Below are positions 43,429 through 52,078 of a stretch of 64,000 bases of DNA, piece by piece (the stretch's first letter is position 1; each line of letters opens with the position of its first letter). The notes under the pieces were generated by a model. It was not told the origin of the DNA. It did no database searches and saw only the letters and a program-made list of their open reading frames with translations. Origin of the DNA: Desulfonatronum lacustre DSM 10312 (GTDB lineage Bacteria; Desulfobacterota; Desulfovibrionia; Desulfovibrionales; Desulfonatronaceae); the NCBI RefSeq assembly GCF_000519265.1, contig NZ_KI912608.1, positions 2,637,313 to 2,701,312 on the forward strand, written 5' to 3'. The position numbers and the translations under genes were made by a program.

Positions 43429-46400
43429 TCAGGGCGTCTTTGCTTCGTCTTTCGTCGACGCGATCGGTTCTTGCGGCACGTCGCGTCGCCCACCCCGAAG
43501 CCGATCCAGCATCCCGATCACCAGGGCGTAGAGAAAGGGCACGAAGACGACTCCCAGGAACGTGGCCGCGATCATTCCGGCGAAGACCGAGGTCCCCAGG
43601 GCGTGGCGGGCCGAGGCTCCGGCTCCGGTGGCCGTGACCAGGGGCAGGACTCCGAGAATAAAGGCCAGGGAGGTCATCAGGATCGGGCGAAAACGCATCT
43701 TGGAGGCTTCCACGGCAGCTTCCACCACGTCCATGCCCCGGTCGTAGGCCGTTTTGGCATATTCCACGATGAGCACGGCGTTCTTGGCCGCCAGGCCGAT
43801 GAGCATGACCAGACCGATTTGGGCGTAGACGTTGTTGTCCAGGCCGCGCAGCCATTGTCCGCTGAAGGCCCCGAGGGCTCCCAGGGGCAGGGCGAAGAGC
43901 ACGGCAAAGGGAATGGCCCAGCTTTCGTACAGGGCCGCCAGACAAAAGAAGACCATCAGCAGGGCCAGGGCAAAGACCGGACCGTAGGTTCCGGCGGATT
44001 CCTTCTCCTGCAGGGCCATGCCCGTCCATTCGTAACCGAATCCGGGGGGCAGGGCCTGGGCCGCGGTCTCTTCCAGGGCCGCGATGATCTGGCCGCTGCT
44101 GAACCCGGAGGCCGCGTCCGCGGTCACGCTGATGGCCGGATAGACGTTGTACCGGGCGATGTATTCCGGGCCGGAGGCGTCCGTGACCGTGACCAGGGTG
44201 GACAGGGGGACCATCTCGCCCTTGTTGTTGCGCACGTAGAAGTTTTCGATGTCCTCGGGCTTGCCCCGGAATTCGGGCTTGGCCTGGAGCATGACCCGGT
44301 AGGTTCGCCCGAACTTGTTCAGGTCGTTGATGTACAGCCCGCCAAGAAAGGCCTGCAACGCCGAATAAACCTGGGTCAGCGGCACGCCCATGTTCTTGGC
44401 CTTGTCCCGGTCCAGTTCCAGTTGCAGTTGGGGCACGTTCACGGAAAAGGTGGTAAAGGGATTGCTCACCTCGGGACGTTGGCCGGCGGCGGCCATAAAC
44501 TCATTGGCCACCCGGGCCAGATCCTGGATTCCCGCTCCGGTACGGTCCTGGATCTGAATCTCCACGCCGCCCGTGGCACCCAGCCCGGAAATGGCCGGAG
44601 GGGAAAAGGCGAAGGCCAGACCGTCGTCAATGCTCCATAAGAAGCGTCCGGCCCGGGCCAGGATGGCGTCCAGGGTCAGCTCCGGTGTTTGGCGCTCGTC
44701 CCAGGAATCCAGAATCACGAACATGGTGGCGGCGTAGGAAGACACCCCGGCCCCCAGCATGTTGAACCCTCCCAGGGAAATGTAGGCCTTGATCCCCTCG
44801 GCCTGGTCCAGATAGGCCTCCACCTTGCGCACCGCCGTATCCGTGCGCTCCAGGGACGCTGCCGGGGGCAACTGGATGCTGACCAGGAAATAGCCCTGGT
44901 CCTCCGGCGGGACAAAGCCCGTGGGCAGTGCTCGCAGCAGGCCATAGGTGGCGCCGAAGAGCACGACCAGGACGCACAGGGTCAGGACCCAGCCGCGAAT
45001 GGCTCCGCGCACCGTGGCCGTATAGCCCCGGGTGCAGAAGGCGAAGAAACGGTTGAACTGACGGAAGAACCAGCCCAGGGGGCCGCGGCCCGGCTTGGAG
45101 GGCCGCAACAAGAGCACGGCCAGGGCCGGACTCAGCGTCAGGGCGTTGAAGACCGAGATGCCCACGGACACCGTCAGGGTCAGGGCGAACTGTTTATAGA
45201 GCTGCCCGGCGATCCCGCCCAGAAAGGCCACGGGGATGAACACCGCCGCGATGACCAGCCCGTTGGCCACCACCGGCCCGGCCACCTCGTCCATGGCCTT
45301 GAGGGTCGCTTCCCGAGGGGTCATGCCCTCGTTGTCCAGGTTGTGCTGGGCCGCCTCCACCACCACGATGGCGTCGTCCACCACCAGGCCGATGGCCAGA
45401 ACCAGGGCGAAGAGGGTCAGGGTGTTCAGGGAGAAGTCAAGCATCGGGAAGGCGATGAACGCGCCCACCAGGGACACGGGCACGGCGATCATCGGGATGA
45501 TCGTGGCCCGCCAGCTTTGCAGAAAGAGAAAGACCACCAGAAAGACCAGGGCAAAGGCTTCGAACAGGGTCTGGACCACCTCTTCGATGGATTTGGAGAC
45601 GAACTCCGTGGTGTCGAAGGCGATCTCATAGCCCACGTCGTCCGGAAAGGCTCCGGCCAAGTCTTCGATGGCCTTGCGCACGTCGCTCACCACGGTCAGG
45701 GCGTTGGCCCCGGGGAGCTGGTAGATCATCAAGGTGGCCGTGGGCTTGCCGGAAAAGCGGCTGAATACGCCGTAAAAATCCCCGCCCAGCTCCACCTGGG
45801 CCACGTCCCGTAGCCGGACCACTGCTCCGGAATCGGCCGTCTTGATGATCACGTCCTCGAATTCCTCGACCTCCGTGAGCTGGCCGCGAACCCGCACCGC
45901 GTACTGGAACAGGGTTCCCGGCGGGGCAGGGGCCTGGCCGATCTGCCCGGCCGGGGCCTGGATGTTCTGATCCTGCAGGGCCTGGTCAATGTCCGAAGCC
46001 ACGATGCCCAGGGAGGCCATCTTGTCCGGATCGACCCAGATGCGCAGGGAAAACTCCCCGGCCCCGAAGGTGTCCACCTTGCCCACCCCGGGCACCCGGC
46101 TCAGGGCGTCGGTCAGGTTGATTTTGGCGTAGTTGAGCAGAAACAGGGCGTCGTAGGTTTCGTTCGGCGAGATCAGGTTCACGGCCAGGAGCATGCCCGT
46201 GGACTGCTTGTTCACCGTGACGCCCATGCGCTTGACCATGTCCGGCAGCTTGGGTTCGGCCTGGCTGACCCGGTTCTGGACGTCCACCGTGGCCATGTCC
46301 AGGTCGTGACCCACCTCGAAGGTTACGGTCAGGCTGTAGCTGCCGTCGTTGGAACTGGTGGAGGACATGGAGATCATCCCCTCCACGCCGTTGACCTGCT

Positions 46401-46602
46401 GCTCGATGGGCGTGGCCACGGCCTGCTCCACCACTTCGGCCGAGGCGCCGGGGTAGCTGGCGCTGACATTCACCGTGGGCGGGGTGATTTCCGGGTACTG
46501 GGCCACGGGCAAATTGACCAGCGCCAGAACCCCGGCCAGGGTCATGACGATGGACAGGACCGAGGCAAAGACGGGCCGGTCGATGAAAAATTTATAGAAC
46601 AT
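43429..46602 (-). CDS. RND multidrug efflux transporter (AcrB/HAE1 type)
   Basis: 1057 residues with twelve membrane helices and two large periplasmic loops. It starts MFYKFFIDRPVFASVLSIVM; the proton-relay Asp pair is in GLVVDDAIVVVEA (TM4) and Lys in LAAKNAVLIVEYAK (TM10). It pumps hydrophobic compounds from the periplasm or inner membrane out of the cell. The adaptor gene lies 7 bases upstream. No outer-membrane channel gene of the TolC type is adjacent, so one elsewhere must be shared. Confidence 0.95.
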   Translation of the reverse strand: MFYKFFIDRPVFASVLSIVMTLAGVLALVNLPVAQYPEITPPTVNVSASYPGASAEVVEQAVATPIEQQVNGVEGMISMSSTSSNDGSYSLTVTFEVGHDLDMATVDVQNRVSQAEPKLPDMVKRMGVTVNKQSTGMLLAVNLISPNETYDALFLLNYAKINLTDALSRVPGVGKVDTFGAGEFSLRIWVDPDKMASLGIVASDIDQALQDQNIQAPAGQIGQAPAPPGTLFQYAVRVRGQLTEVEEFEDVIIKTADSGAVVRLRDVAQVELGGDFYGVFSRFSGKPTATLMIYQLPGANALTVVSDVRKAIEDLAGAFPDDVGYEIAFDTTEFVSKSIEEVVQTLFEAFALVFLVVFLFLQSWRATIIPMIAVPVSLVGAFIAFPMLDFSLNTLTLFALVLAIGLVVDDAIVVVEAAQHNLDNEGMTPREATLKAMDEVAGPVVANGLVIAAVFIPVAFLGGIAGQLYKQFALTLTVSVGISVFNALTLSPALAVLLLRPSKPGRGPLGWFFRQFNRFFAFCTRGYTATVRGAIRGWVLTLCVLVVLFGATYGLLRALPTGFVPPEDQGYFLVSIQLPPAASLERTDTAVRKVEAYLDQAEGIKAYISLGGFNMLGAGVSSYAATMFVILDSWDERQTPELTLDAILARAGRFLWSIDDGLAFAFSPPAISGLGATGGVEIQIQDRTGAGIQDLARVANEFMAAAGQRPEVSNPFTTFSVNVPQLQLELDRDKAKNMGVPLTQVYSALQAFLGGLYINDLNKFGRTYRVMLQAKPEFRGKPEDIENFYVRNNKGEMVPLSTLVTVTDASGPEYIARYNVYPAISVTADAASGFSSGQIIAALEETAAQALPPGFGYEWTGMALQEKESAGTYGPVFALALLMVFFCLAALYESWAIPFAVLFALPLGALGAFSGQWLRGLDNNVYAQIGLVMLIGLAAKNAVLIVEYAKTAYDRGMDVVEAAVEASKMRFRPILMTSLAFILGVLPLVTATGAGASARHALGTSVFAGMIAATFLGVVFVPFLYALVIGMLDRLRGGRRDVPQEPIASTKDEAKTP

Positions 46603-46609
46603 GGCTGGC

Positions 46610-47896
46610 TCACTCCCCGGCGGGGCTGTCAGCCGGTTTCACGGTGGCGTCCGAAACAGGCGAGCCGGCGGGATCGGTCAAGGGGTCTGTCGGTGAGGTA
46701 GTCGGGGGCGCGGCCGGAGTCTCGACCGAAGTCTCTTCCGTATCCTCCAGTTCGTAGGGAACCACGGTGGGGGCGACATGGGCGCCGGGACGAAGCTTCT
46801 GGAGATTGTCCACAGCCACCCGGTCGCCGGGCTCGACGCCCCGGACTGCGCGCAGATTGCCGAGGCGCATGCCCACCTCCACGCCGCGGGAGGCAATCAG
46901 CCCCTGGTCGTCCACCACGAACACGCTCTTGCGACCCAGGGTGTCCATGATGGCCACCTGGGGAATAAGCAGCGTCTCCCATTCCTTCTCCAGGGTAATT
47001 CGGGCCCGCCCGAACATGCCCGGACGGAGCATCCCGTCCGGATTGGGGAACACGGCCCGGGCCGCGATGCTGCCGGTCTTGGGGTCCACCTCCCGGTCGA
47101 ACATGTCCAGATGCCCGGTGTGATCGTAGATCAAGCCTCCGGCCAGGGTCAGCCGAATGTCCAGGGTCTTGAAGACCTCCTGGAAGTCGTCCCCGAAATG
47201 GGCGCTGAGATTGAGATAGTCTTCCTCGCTGAGATAGAAGAAGAAATGCATCGGATCTACGGTGGAGATCTTGGCCAGCAGGGTCGAACCGGCAGTAACC
47301 AGTCCACCCTGGTCCACCAGGGCGAAGCCGATCCGTCCGTCGATGGGCGAGGTGATCCGGGTGTGACGGAGCTGGAGTTGGGCCAGGTTGACGGAGGCCG
47401 CATTGACCAGGACATTGGCCTCGGCTTCCTGTTCCTTGATCTGCTTCAGGTCGAACTCCTCCTGGGAGATCATGGCCTGACGAAGCAGCGTTGCGTAACG
47501 CTGGGTCTCCTTGCGGGCCAGTTCCAGGCTGACCTGGGAATACTCATATTGAGCCTTGGCCTTGGACAGATCCTGCTGGTACTGATCCGGGTCGATCAGA
47601 AACAGAAGCTGATCCTTTTTGACCAGGGACCCGTCTCCGAAGTCGCGGCGCAGCATGTGCCCGTTGACCCGGGAGCGAATTTCCACGGTCTCCACGGCCT
47701 GGGTGTTGCCCACGGCCTCGCCGTAGATGGGCACGGTCATCTTCTGGGCCGTGATCACGTTCACCGGCAGGGCCGGCGGCGGCCCCTGAGCCGGCGGCGA
47801 GGAATCCCCGCAGCCCGCCAAAAACATCGCCCCGGCCAGCAACAAGCAAACGGCCATCCCTCGCCACAAACGCCTTGCTCCAGAATCACCGCGCAT
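46610..47896 (-). CDS. RND efflux periplasmic adaptor (membrane fusion lipoprotein)
   Basis: 428 residues. A lipoprotein signal ends in LAGC near residue 29. Then come the first lipoyl half (TVEIRSRVNGHMLRRDFGDG), a coiled-coil hairpin with QYEYSQVSLELARKETQRY, and the second lipoyl half (RHTRITSPIDGRIGFALVDQ). The tail after about residue 380 is rich in Pro and Thr and probably disordered. It bridges the RND pump to an outer-membrane channel. It is the first gene of the two-gene operon. Confidence 0.93.
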   Translation of the reverse strand: MRGDSGARRLWRGMAVCLLLAGAMFLAGCGDSSPPAQGPPPALPVNVITAQKMTVPIYGEAVGNTQAVETVEIRSRVNGHMLRRDFGDGSLVKKDQLLFLIDPDQYQQDLSKAKAQYEYSQVSLELARKETQRYATLLRQAMISQEEFDLKQIKEQEAEANVLVNAASVNLAQLQLRHTRITSPIDGRIGFALVDQGGLVTAGSTLLAKISTVDPMHFFFYLSEEDYLNLSAHFGDDFQEVFKTLDIRLTLAGGLIYDHTGHLDMFDREVDPKTGSIAARAVFPNPDGMLRPGMFGRARITLEKEWETLLIPQVAIMDTLGRKSVFVVDDQGLIASRGVEVGMRLGNLRAVRGVEPGDRVAVDNLQKLRPGAHVAPTVVPYELEDTEETSVETPAAPPTTSPTDPLTDPAGSPVSDATVKPADSPAGE

Positions 47897-48003
47897 CAGG
47901 TGGACTCCTATCAGTATGTCAGGTCAAAGTTCTAAACGGGACCTGGGACAGGGCAGACCTTGAACCCCTGGTTCCCGAAACAGTAGCGTTGATGTCAGGT
48001 GGA

Positions 48004-48288
48004 ATAAACAGTCTATCCATTGCCCATTTCGTCGGATTATTGCCAATGCATTCCTGGAGCCGACTCCATTCGGACTCCTTGCGGATAATGTGTTCCCAAT
48101 GATTCCGTTGCCGTAATTTACCCAGAATGGTGCGGGGTTGGTTTTGGTTTATCCATTTCAACCCTTGGTGTACACAACGATTTATATCCCCCAACAATCT
48201 CGCCCATCGTAGGAGCACCCCTTGCGGGTGCCCCTACAACCACAATAATGCCGTGGATATGGGTCGGCACGACGGCAAACCCATCTAA
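48004..48288 (-). pseudogene. Remnant of REP-associated (Y1, IS200-like) transposase
   Basis: Reading from 48288 downward, one frame gives DGFAVVPTHIHGIIVVVGAP, holding the HUH metal motif of Y1 transposases, then TMGEIVGGYKSLCT. After a frame change near 48120 it reads KLRQRNHWEHIIRKESEWSR and IGNNPTKWAMDRL, the family C-terminus (usually RNYYEHIIRNE...NNPxKWxxD). The N-terminus is missing, cut by the MITE-like element at 48289. The catalytic Tyr position is not preserved as RNYYEH (RNHWEH). A palindromic repeat copy lies inside the reading frame. It is dead as an enzyme. Confidence 0.82.
48209..48237. repeat. GTAGGGGC-type palindromic repeat, copy 5, inside the transposase remnant
   Basis: GTAGGAGCACCC and GGGTGCCCCTAC around CTTGC. 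In the transposase frame it encodes VGAPARGAPT. This places a REP-like palindrome within the gene of a REP-type transposase. Confidence 0.8.
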
Positions 48289-48412
48289 CAGGCTGTTGAA
48301 GAATCCCCGCTAGCTGCGTTGCTGCAAAAAGTCCAACCCCCCTCAAGAACGACTAATCACCCTTCGACATTGAACTTTTTCCGCCTTGCCGCCGGGGTTT
48401 TTGAACAGCCTG
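48289..48412. mobile_element. MITE-like fold-back element with terminal inverted repeats
   Basis: 124 bases bounded by CAGGCTGTTGAAGAATCCCC (48289) and GGGGTTTTTGAACAGCCTG (48394-48412). The ends are reverse complements over 22 bases with four mismatches. Inner parts also pair: GCAAAAAGTCCAA with TTGAACTTTTTCCGC. It carries no gene and truncates the transposase remnant on its left side. No clear target-site duplication was seen. Confidence 0.75.
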
Positions 48413-48755
48413 CAGAATCTGGCTTTTTCAACTGCTAACAGACTTATTATACGAAATTGACAAAAACTCACCACCTTATCTCACAAACAGCTAAGCCTCT
48501 TCTCGAAAAGAACCTTTTTCGTTCACAACATTCTGTTTCAAAAGCATTATTTGCTCTGCAACACAATCCCTCCACCGTCGATGCCAACATTATGCAGTGC
48601 CAGATCAATCCTGAAAAAAGCCCTGCATAAAGCCCACCTCAGAGTGGTATGGCGGGGTGGAGCATGGCTGAACACTTTGAGAAAAGATGTCGCCTCGGTG
48701 CAATACGTTGAAAGCCGTGGTGGCGCATTCAGTCCGAATTCACGCCATTGGCCGC
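48413..48755. other. AT-richer intergenic region downstream of the radical SAM gene
   Basis: No convincing gene or precursor-peptide frame on either strand; frames here are Ser/Pro/Arg-rich shadows. Base composition drops clearly between 48420 and 48560. Nothing further can be assigned. Confidence 0.5.
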
Positions 48756-50615
48756 TTATAAATCCTCCGCACTCCGGTCCATGGGCACGGCCAGGCTCAG
48801 AAATCTGTCGGATTCCGAGAACATCAATCGCTTGTCCACCATCATCCGCAAAAAGCCGTCCAGTTTGTCCGCGGCCAGGTGGGGGAGCAGGGATTGGATT
48901 TGGTTTCTGGTGCGGCTTTTTCGGCAGAAGAGGTAGATGCGGCGTGAAGCTTGGGGCAGGCGGTGGGTGTCGTGGGTTTTGTCCGGGCGGCGGAGGGTGA
49001 TGATCAGGAAGTCCGCGCCGTCCTGGTAGCCCAGGATCGGGCCGGGATTCGGCCCGCGCATGGATTGGGCGTATTCCCTGGCCCACTGTCTTGCCCGGTG
49101 CTCCACCGGTCGCCACAACCTGCGCTGCTCCCGCTTGCCGCCGACGTACCCCTGCACCATGAAGCGGAGGGTCCGGGCGATTTGAGGAGGAAACAGGACG
49201 CTCCAGCGCGGGTCGTTGCCCGTCAGGCGGATTCCGTGGCCGCGCGGATCGCGGAATACCGGGCTTCCCAGGCCCAGCCAGAAGAATACCGGACGCAGGG
49301 GCAGGTAGAGGGCGACGAATTCCATGTTGGCCAGGGTTTCTTGGACTTCTTGGGCCGTGGAGCCGGGAAAACGCATCAGCAGGTTGCCGCCGTGATGGAT
49401 GCCCAGGGCCTCACAGTGGCGCATGACCTCGATGTTGTCCAGGGCGCTGGTGCCCTTGTTCATCCTGGCCAGCAGGGCGCTGCTCAAGGCCTCGACGCCT
49501 ACCTGGACTTCGCGCATCCCGGCCCGGCGCATGGCCGCGAGCAGGGTCGGGGGCGTGTCGGCCCGGATTTCGCCGAACAGTCGGTAGTCCCTGCCGGATT
49601 CGGCCAGCGTGGTGAACAATTCCGTCGCGCCCTTGCGGGGCAGCAGGTTATCCATAAAGGAAAAGCCCAGCACCTTGTGCCGGGTGCTCAGGGCGGTGAT
49701 TTCCTCCGCGACCTTGCGCGGGGATTTGGACCGGTATCCGGTCCAGTGCCGGTTCAGGTTGCAGAACGCACAGCCCTGAGCCGGGCGGTCTGGGTCCGGC
49801 TTCTTGATCCACCAGCAACCCCTGGAGGCCTCCACCGGAAGCACGGGATGAAACTGTTTCGCCGGGCCAAGAGATTGCAGTTGGGCGAAATAGTCGTCGA
49901 AGTCCGGTATGGGCAGATCGTCCAAATCCCGGATTTGGCGGTTGAGGCCGTCCGGGAGGGGTTTTCGCGCAGCCCCTTGGTTCCGACACAGGGCGTCCGT
50001 CAGCTCGGCCAGGTCCGTTTCCCCTTCTCCCTGGGTCAGGTAATCGATCTCCGGAAACGCGGCGGTCAGGGCCACGAAGGATTCGCCGGAAAAACCGGCC
50101 CCGCCGACCACGACGGGCAGTTCCGGATATTTTCGCTTGATGCGCCGGATCAGAACCAGGGAGCAGGTCGACTGGCACAGGGAGACGCTGAACCCGGCCA
50201 GACCGAACGCGGTCCAGTCGATGTCGGCGATGAACCGGTCGCAGGCCGTGTCCAGGGCCTGGGCCAGAGCCGGCAGCCCCACGGCGCGGATGGCCGGGTT
50301 TTGCCTGCTTTCCCGCTCGAAGAGCCGCTGAATGGCCGGACCCTGGTCCGGAAAGAGCAAGGTCGCGGCCACGCTTTCCGCGACCCAGGTTCGCTCGGAA
50401 ATGACTTGATACAAGGTGTAGCCGACGGCCGCAGCCACATGAAGATGAACATGCTCCGCCCGGACCGGCACGTCGGGGAACCGGCGGCGCAGGTGGGCCT
50501 TGAGCGTGCCGAGCTGGATGGAGGGCCGGTTGTACATGGCCCAGGGCGCGGAAACGAGTATGAGCGGACGGGGGGAGATTATTCCGGCTTCAGGCTTGTG
50601 TTCGGCTGTGTGCAT
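48756..50615 (-). CDS. B12-binding radical SAM protein of the RiPP-maturation type (TIGR03975-like)
   Basis: 619 residues. N-terminal cobalamin-binding-like domain (about 15-210, with PELPVVVGGAGFSGE and DYLTQGEGETDL), then a radical SAM domain. SAM-cluster cysteines are Cys267, Cys282 and Cys285 (SRGCWW then GCAFCNLN), giving C-x14-C-x2-C instead of the usual short spacing. TGYRSKSPRKVAEEI, FMDNLLPRKGATELF and VGVEALSSALLARMNKGTSA match the rSAM_ocin_1 pattern, which modifies ribosomal peptides. No precursor peptide was found beside it. Start ATG 50615 has no strong ribosome site. It is divergent from the small membrane-protein gene. Confidence 0.75.
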   Translation of the reverse strand: MHTAEHKPEAGIISPRPLILVSAPWAMYNRPSIQLGTLKAHLRRRFPDVPVRAEHVHLHVAAAVGYTLYQVISERTWVAESVAATLLFPDQGPAIQRLFERESRQNPAIRAVGLPALAQALDTACDRFIADIDWTAFGLAGFSVSLCQSTCSLVLIRRIKRKYPELPVVVGGAGFSGESFVALTAAFPEIDYLTQGEGETDLAELTDALCRNQGAARKPLPDGLNRQIRDLDDLPIPDFDDYFAQLQSLGPAKQFHPVLPVEASRGCWWIKKPDPDRPAQGCAFCNLNRHWTGYRSKSPRKVAEEITALSTRHKVLGFSFMDNLLPRKGATELFTTLAESGRDYRLFGEIRADTPPTLLAAMRRAGMREVQVGVEALSSALLARMNKGTSALDNIEVMRHCEALGIHHGGNLLMRFPGSTAQEVQETLANMEFVALYLPLRPVFFWLGLGSPVFRDPRGHGIRLTGNDPRWSVLFPPQIARTLRFMVQGYVGGKREQRRLWRPVEHRARQWAREYAQSMRGPNPGPILGYQDGADFLIITLRRPDKTHDTHRLPQASRRIYLFCRKSRTRNQIQSLLPHLAADKLDGFLRMMVDKRLMFSESDRFLSLAVPMDRSAEDL

Positions 50616-50897
50616 GGCAAGATCCGGATGCTATATATTTGGATGCGAGACGGTTGATCAAGGTTCTTGTTCTGGGCGTTTGTTCAGTATCCGTGCTCAG
50701 AATAGGGTTCTGAGCTGAAAACGCGCTCCACTCGCCCCCAAAATGGATAATCCGACCCAACTGTTCGATCAAGCCTTCAAACAGCATGAAGAACCGGCGT
50801 TCCTTCAGTGAATTGTCTTGTCCGCCTCCGTTCTTGACATTTGCCTGGACATTGACCAAAGACCTCGCATGTGAACTTTATTACAAAGGAGACGACC

Positions 50898-51056
50898 ATG
50901 GGCATTACGGAAATCATCCCCACTTTGATCGCCAACGCGGCCAAGGAAGCCGATCTTTCCAGCGTAATCGGCGTCGGGTTCATCTTCACCTATCTGACCG
51001 TGATCGTGATCACCGCGCTTGTCCGCATCAAGCAGGGCAAGCACATGGATCACTAA
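50898..51056 (+). CDS. Small single-span membrane protein
   Basis: 52 residues: MGITEIIPTLIANAAKEADL, then one hydrophobic helix (VIGVGFIFTYLTVIVITALV) and a basic tail RIKQGKHMDH. AAAGGAG lies 8 bases before ATG 50898, one of the best ribosome sites in the window, and a terminator follows, so it looks like a real monocistronic gene. The topology is reminiscent of OadG-like gamma subunits of sodium pumps, but it is too short to assign. Divergent from the radical SAM gene. Confidence 0.7.
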   Translation: MGITEIIPTLIANAAKEADLSSVIGVGFIFTYLTVIVITALVRIKQGKHMDH

Positions 51057-51126
51057 TCGCTTCTTGTCTTCATCCGGCCTCAGGGGCGACAAGCTCAAGG
51101 GGTTTTGGCCCCTCGGTCCACGGCCA

Positions 51127-51160
51127 AAGCTTCCTTGTTCGTGCGAACGAGGGGCTTTTG
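51127..51160 (+). terminator. Intrinsic terminator after the small membrane-protein gene
   Basis: CCTTGTTCG and CGAACGAGG stem with a TG loop (51133-51152), extended by outer AAGC/GCTT pairs and followed by TTTT (51156-51159). It ends the small-gene transcript before mog. Confidence 0.7.
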
Positions 51161-51205
51161 TCGTTTGGGCGTCCAAAGACTGTTCCGGGATTCACGGAAA
51201 ACGCC

Positions 51206-52078
51206 ATGCAATTGCGACTCAGCTCCATGCGGCGGGAGAATTTCGCCTCGGGGCAACGTCTGGCCGTGGTACGCGGTCCGGTTTTGGAGCCGGATACGGC
51301 TTCGGGCCTGTTTCCCGGCCCGCACCTGATCGCGGAAACGCCACCGTTGCCCGGCGTGGGCGCTGTCTTGGCCCGACCCGGCGAAGCCGGGAGCCTTCGG
51401 GTGCTGGGCATGTTCCGTTGGCCGGATCCCGTTGGCGGTCTGCCGAGCCGTGAGGGCTGCTGGGTCCAGGTGTTGGAAGCGTTCCAGGTTGAGCCGGGAG
51501 CGCAATCCTGGGCCGCGACAAAATGCGGCCACAGTCTGGCCTGGATCACGCTCAGCGACAAAGGCTACGTCGGACACCGCGAGGACCGGGCCGGGCCGCT
51601 GATCGTCGAGCTGCTGGACAAACAGACCGGCGGGCCCCTGGAACTGGCCTGGGCCCAAGGCTTTCTGCTTCCTGACGAGCCCGGAAGATTGCGCGCGCTG
51701 TTCACGGAACTGGCTCTGGAACAGGGCTTCGACCTGATCGTGACCACTGGGGGCACCGGGGTCGCGCCCCGGGACACCACCCCGGAAACCACCCTCTCCG
51801 TGATCGAAAAACGCCTGCCCGGCATGGAAGCGGCCATGCTCCAGGCCGGCCTGCGCAAGACCCCGCATGCCGTGATTTCCCGAGCCGTGGTCGGTATCCT
51901 GGGCCACGCCCTGATCATCAATTTGCCGGGTTCTCCCAAGGCGGTTCGGGAGAACCTCGAAGCCCTGCTGCCCGCTCTGGACCACACCCTGGCCAAGCTC
52001 CAGGGCGATCCCTCGGACTGCGCCACGGCGCATCCTCACGACGTCTCCCCCAACAATCACCCAGTGATTCCCGAATGA
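51206..52078 (+). CDS. MogA/MoaB-type molybdopterin adenylyltransferase domain protein
   Basis: 290 residues. The C-terminal 160 or so form a MoCF_biosynth domain: AWITLSDKGYVGHREDRAGP, the pterin-binding DLIVTTGGTGVAPRDTTPE, and INLPGSPKAVRENLEALLPA. MogA adenylylates molybdopterin before metal insertion, which AOR-type enzymes need. The N-terminal 115 residues are an extra beta-rich region of unknown role, not present in E. coli MogA (about 195 residues). The stop overlaps the next start (ATGA, 52075-52078), so it is translationally coupled to the nuclease-helicase gene. Confidence 0.85.
   Translation: MQLRLSSMRRENFASGQRLAVVRGPVLEPDTASGLFPGPHLIAETPPLPGVGAVLARPGEAGSLRVLGMFRWPDPVGGLPSREGCWVQVLEAFQVEPGAQSWAATKCGHSLAWITLSDKGYVGHREDRAGPLIVELLDKQTGGPLELAWAQGFLLPDEPGRLRALFTELALEQGFDLIVTTGGTGVAPRDTTPETTLSVIEKRLPGMEAAMLQAGLRKTPHAVISRAVVGILGHALIINLPGSPKAVRENLEALLPALDHTLAKLQGDPSDCATAHPHDVSPNNHPVIPE

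Noticed and set aside
50590-50859. Possible RiPP precursor frame upstream of the radical SAM gene
   Set aside because: It overlaps the enzyme's start in another frame, has no leader motif and no well-spaced ribosome site, so I do not call it a gene.
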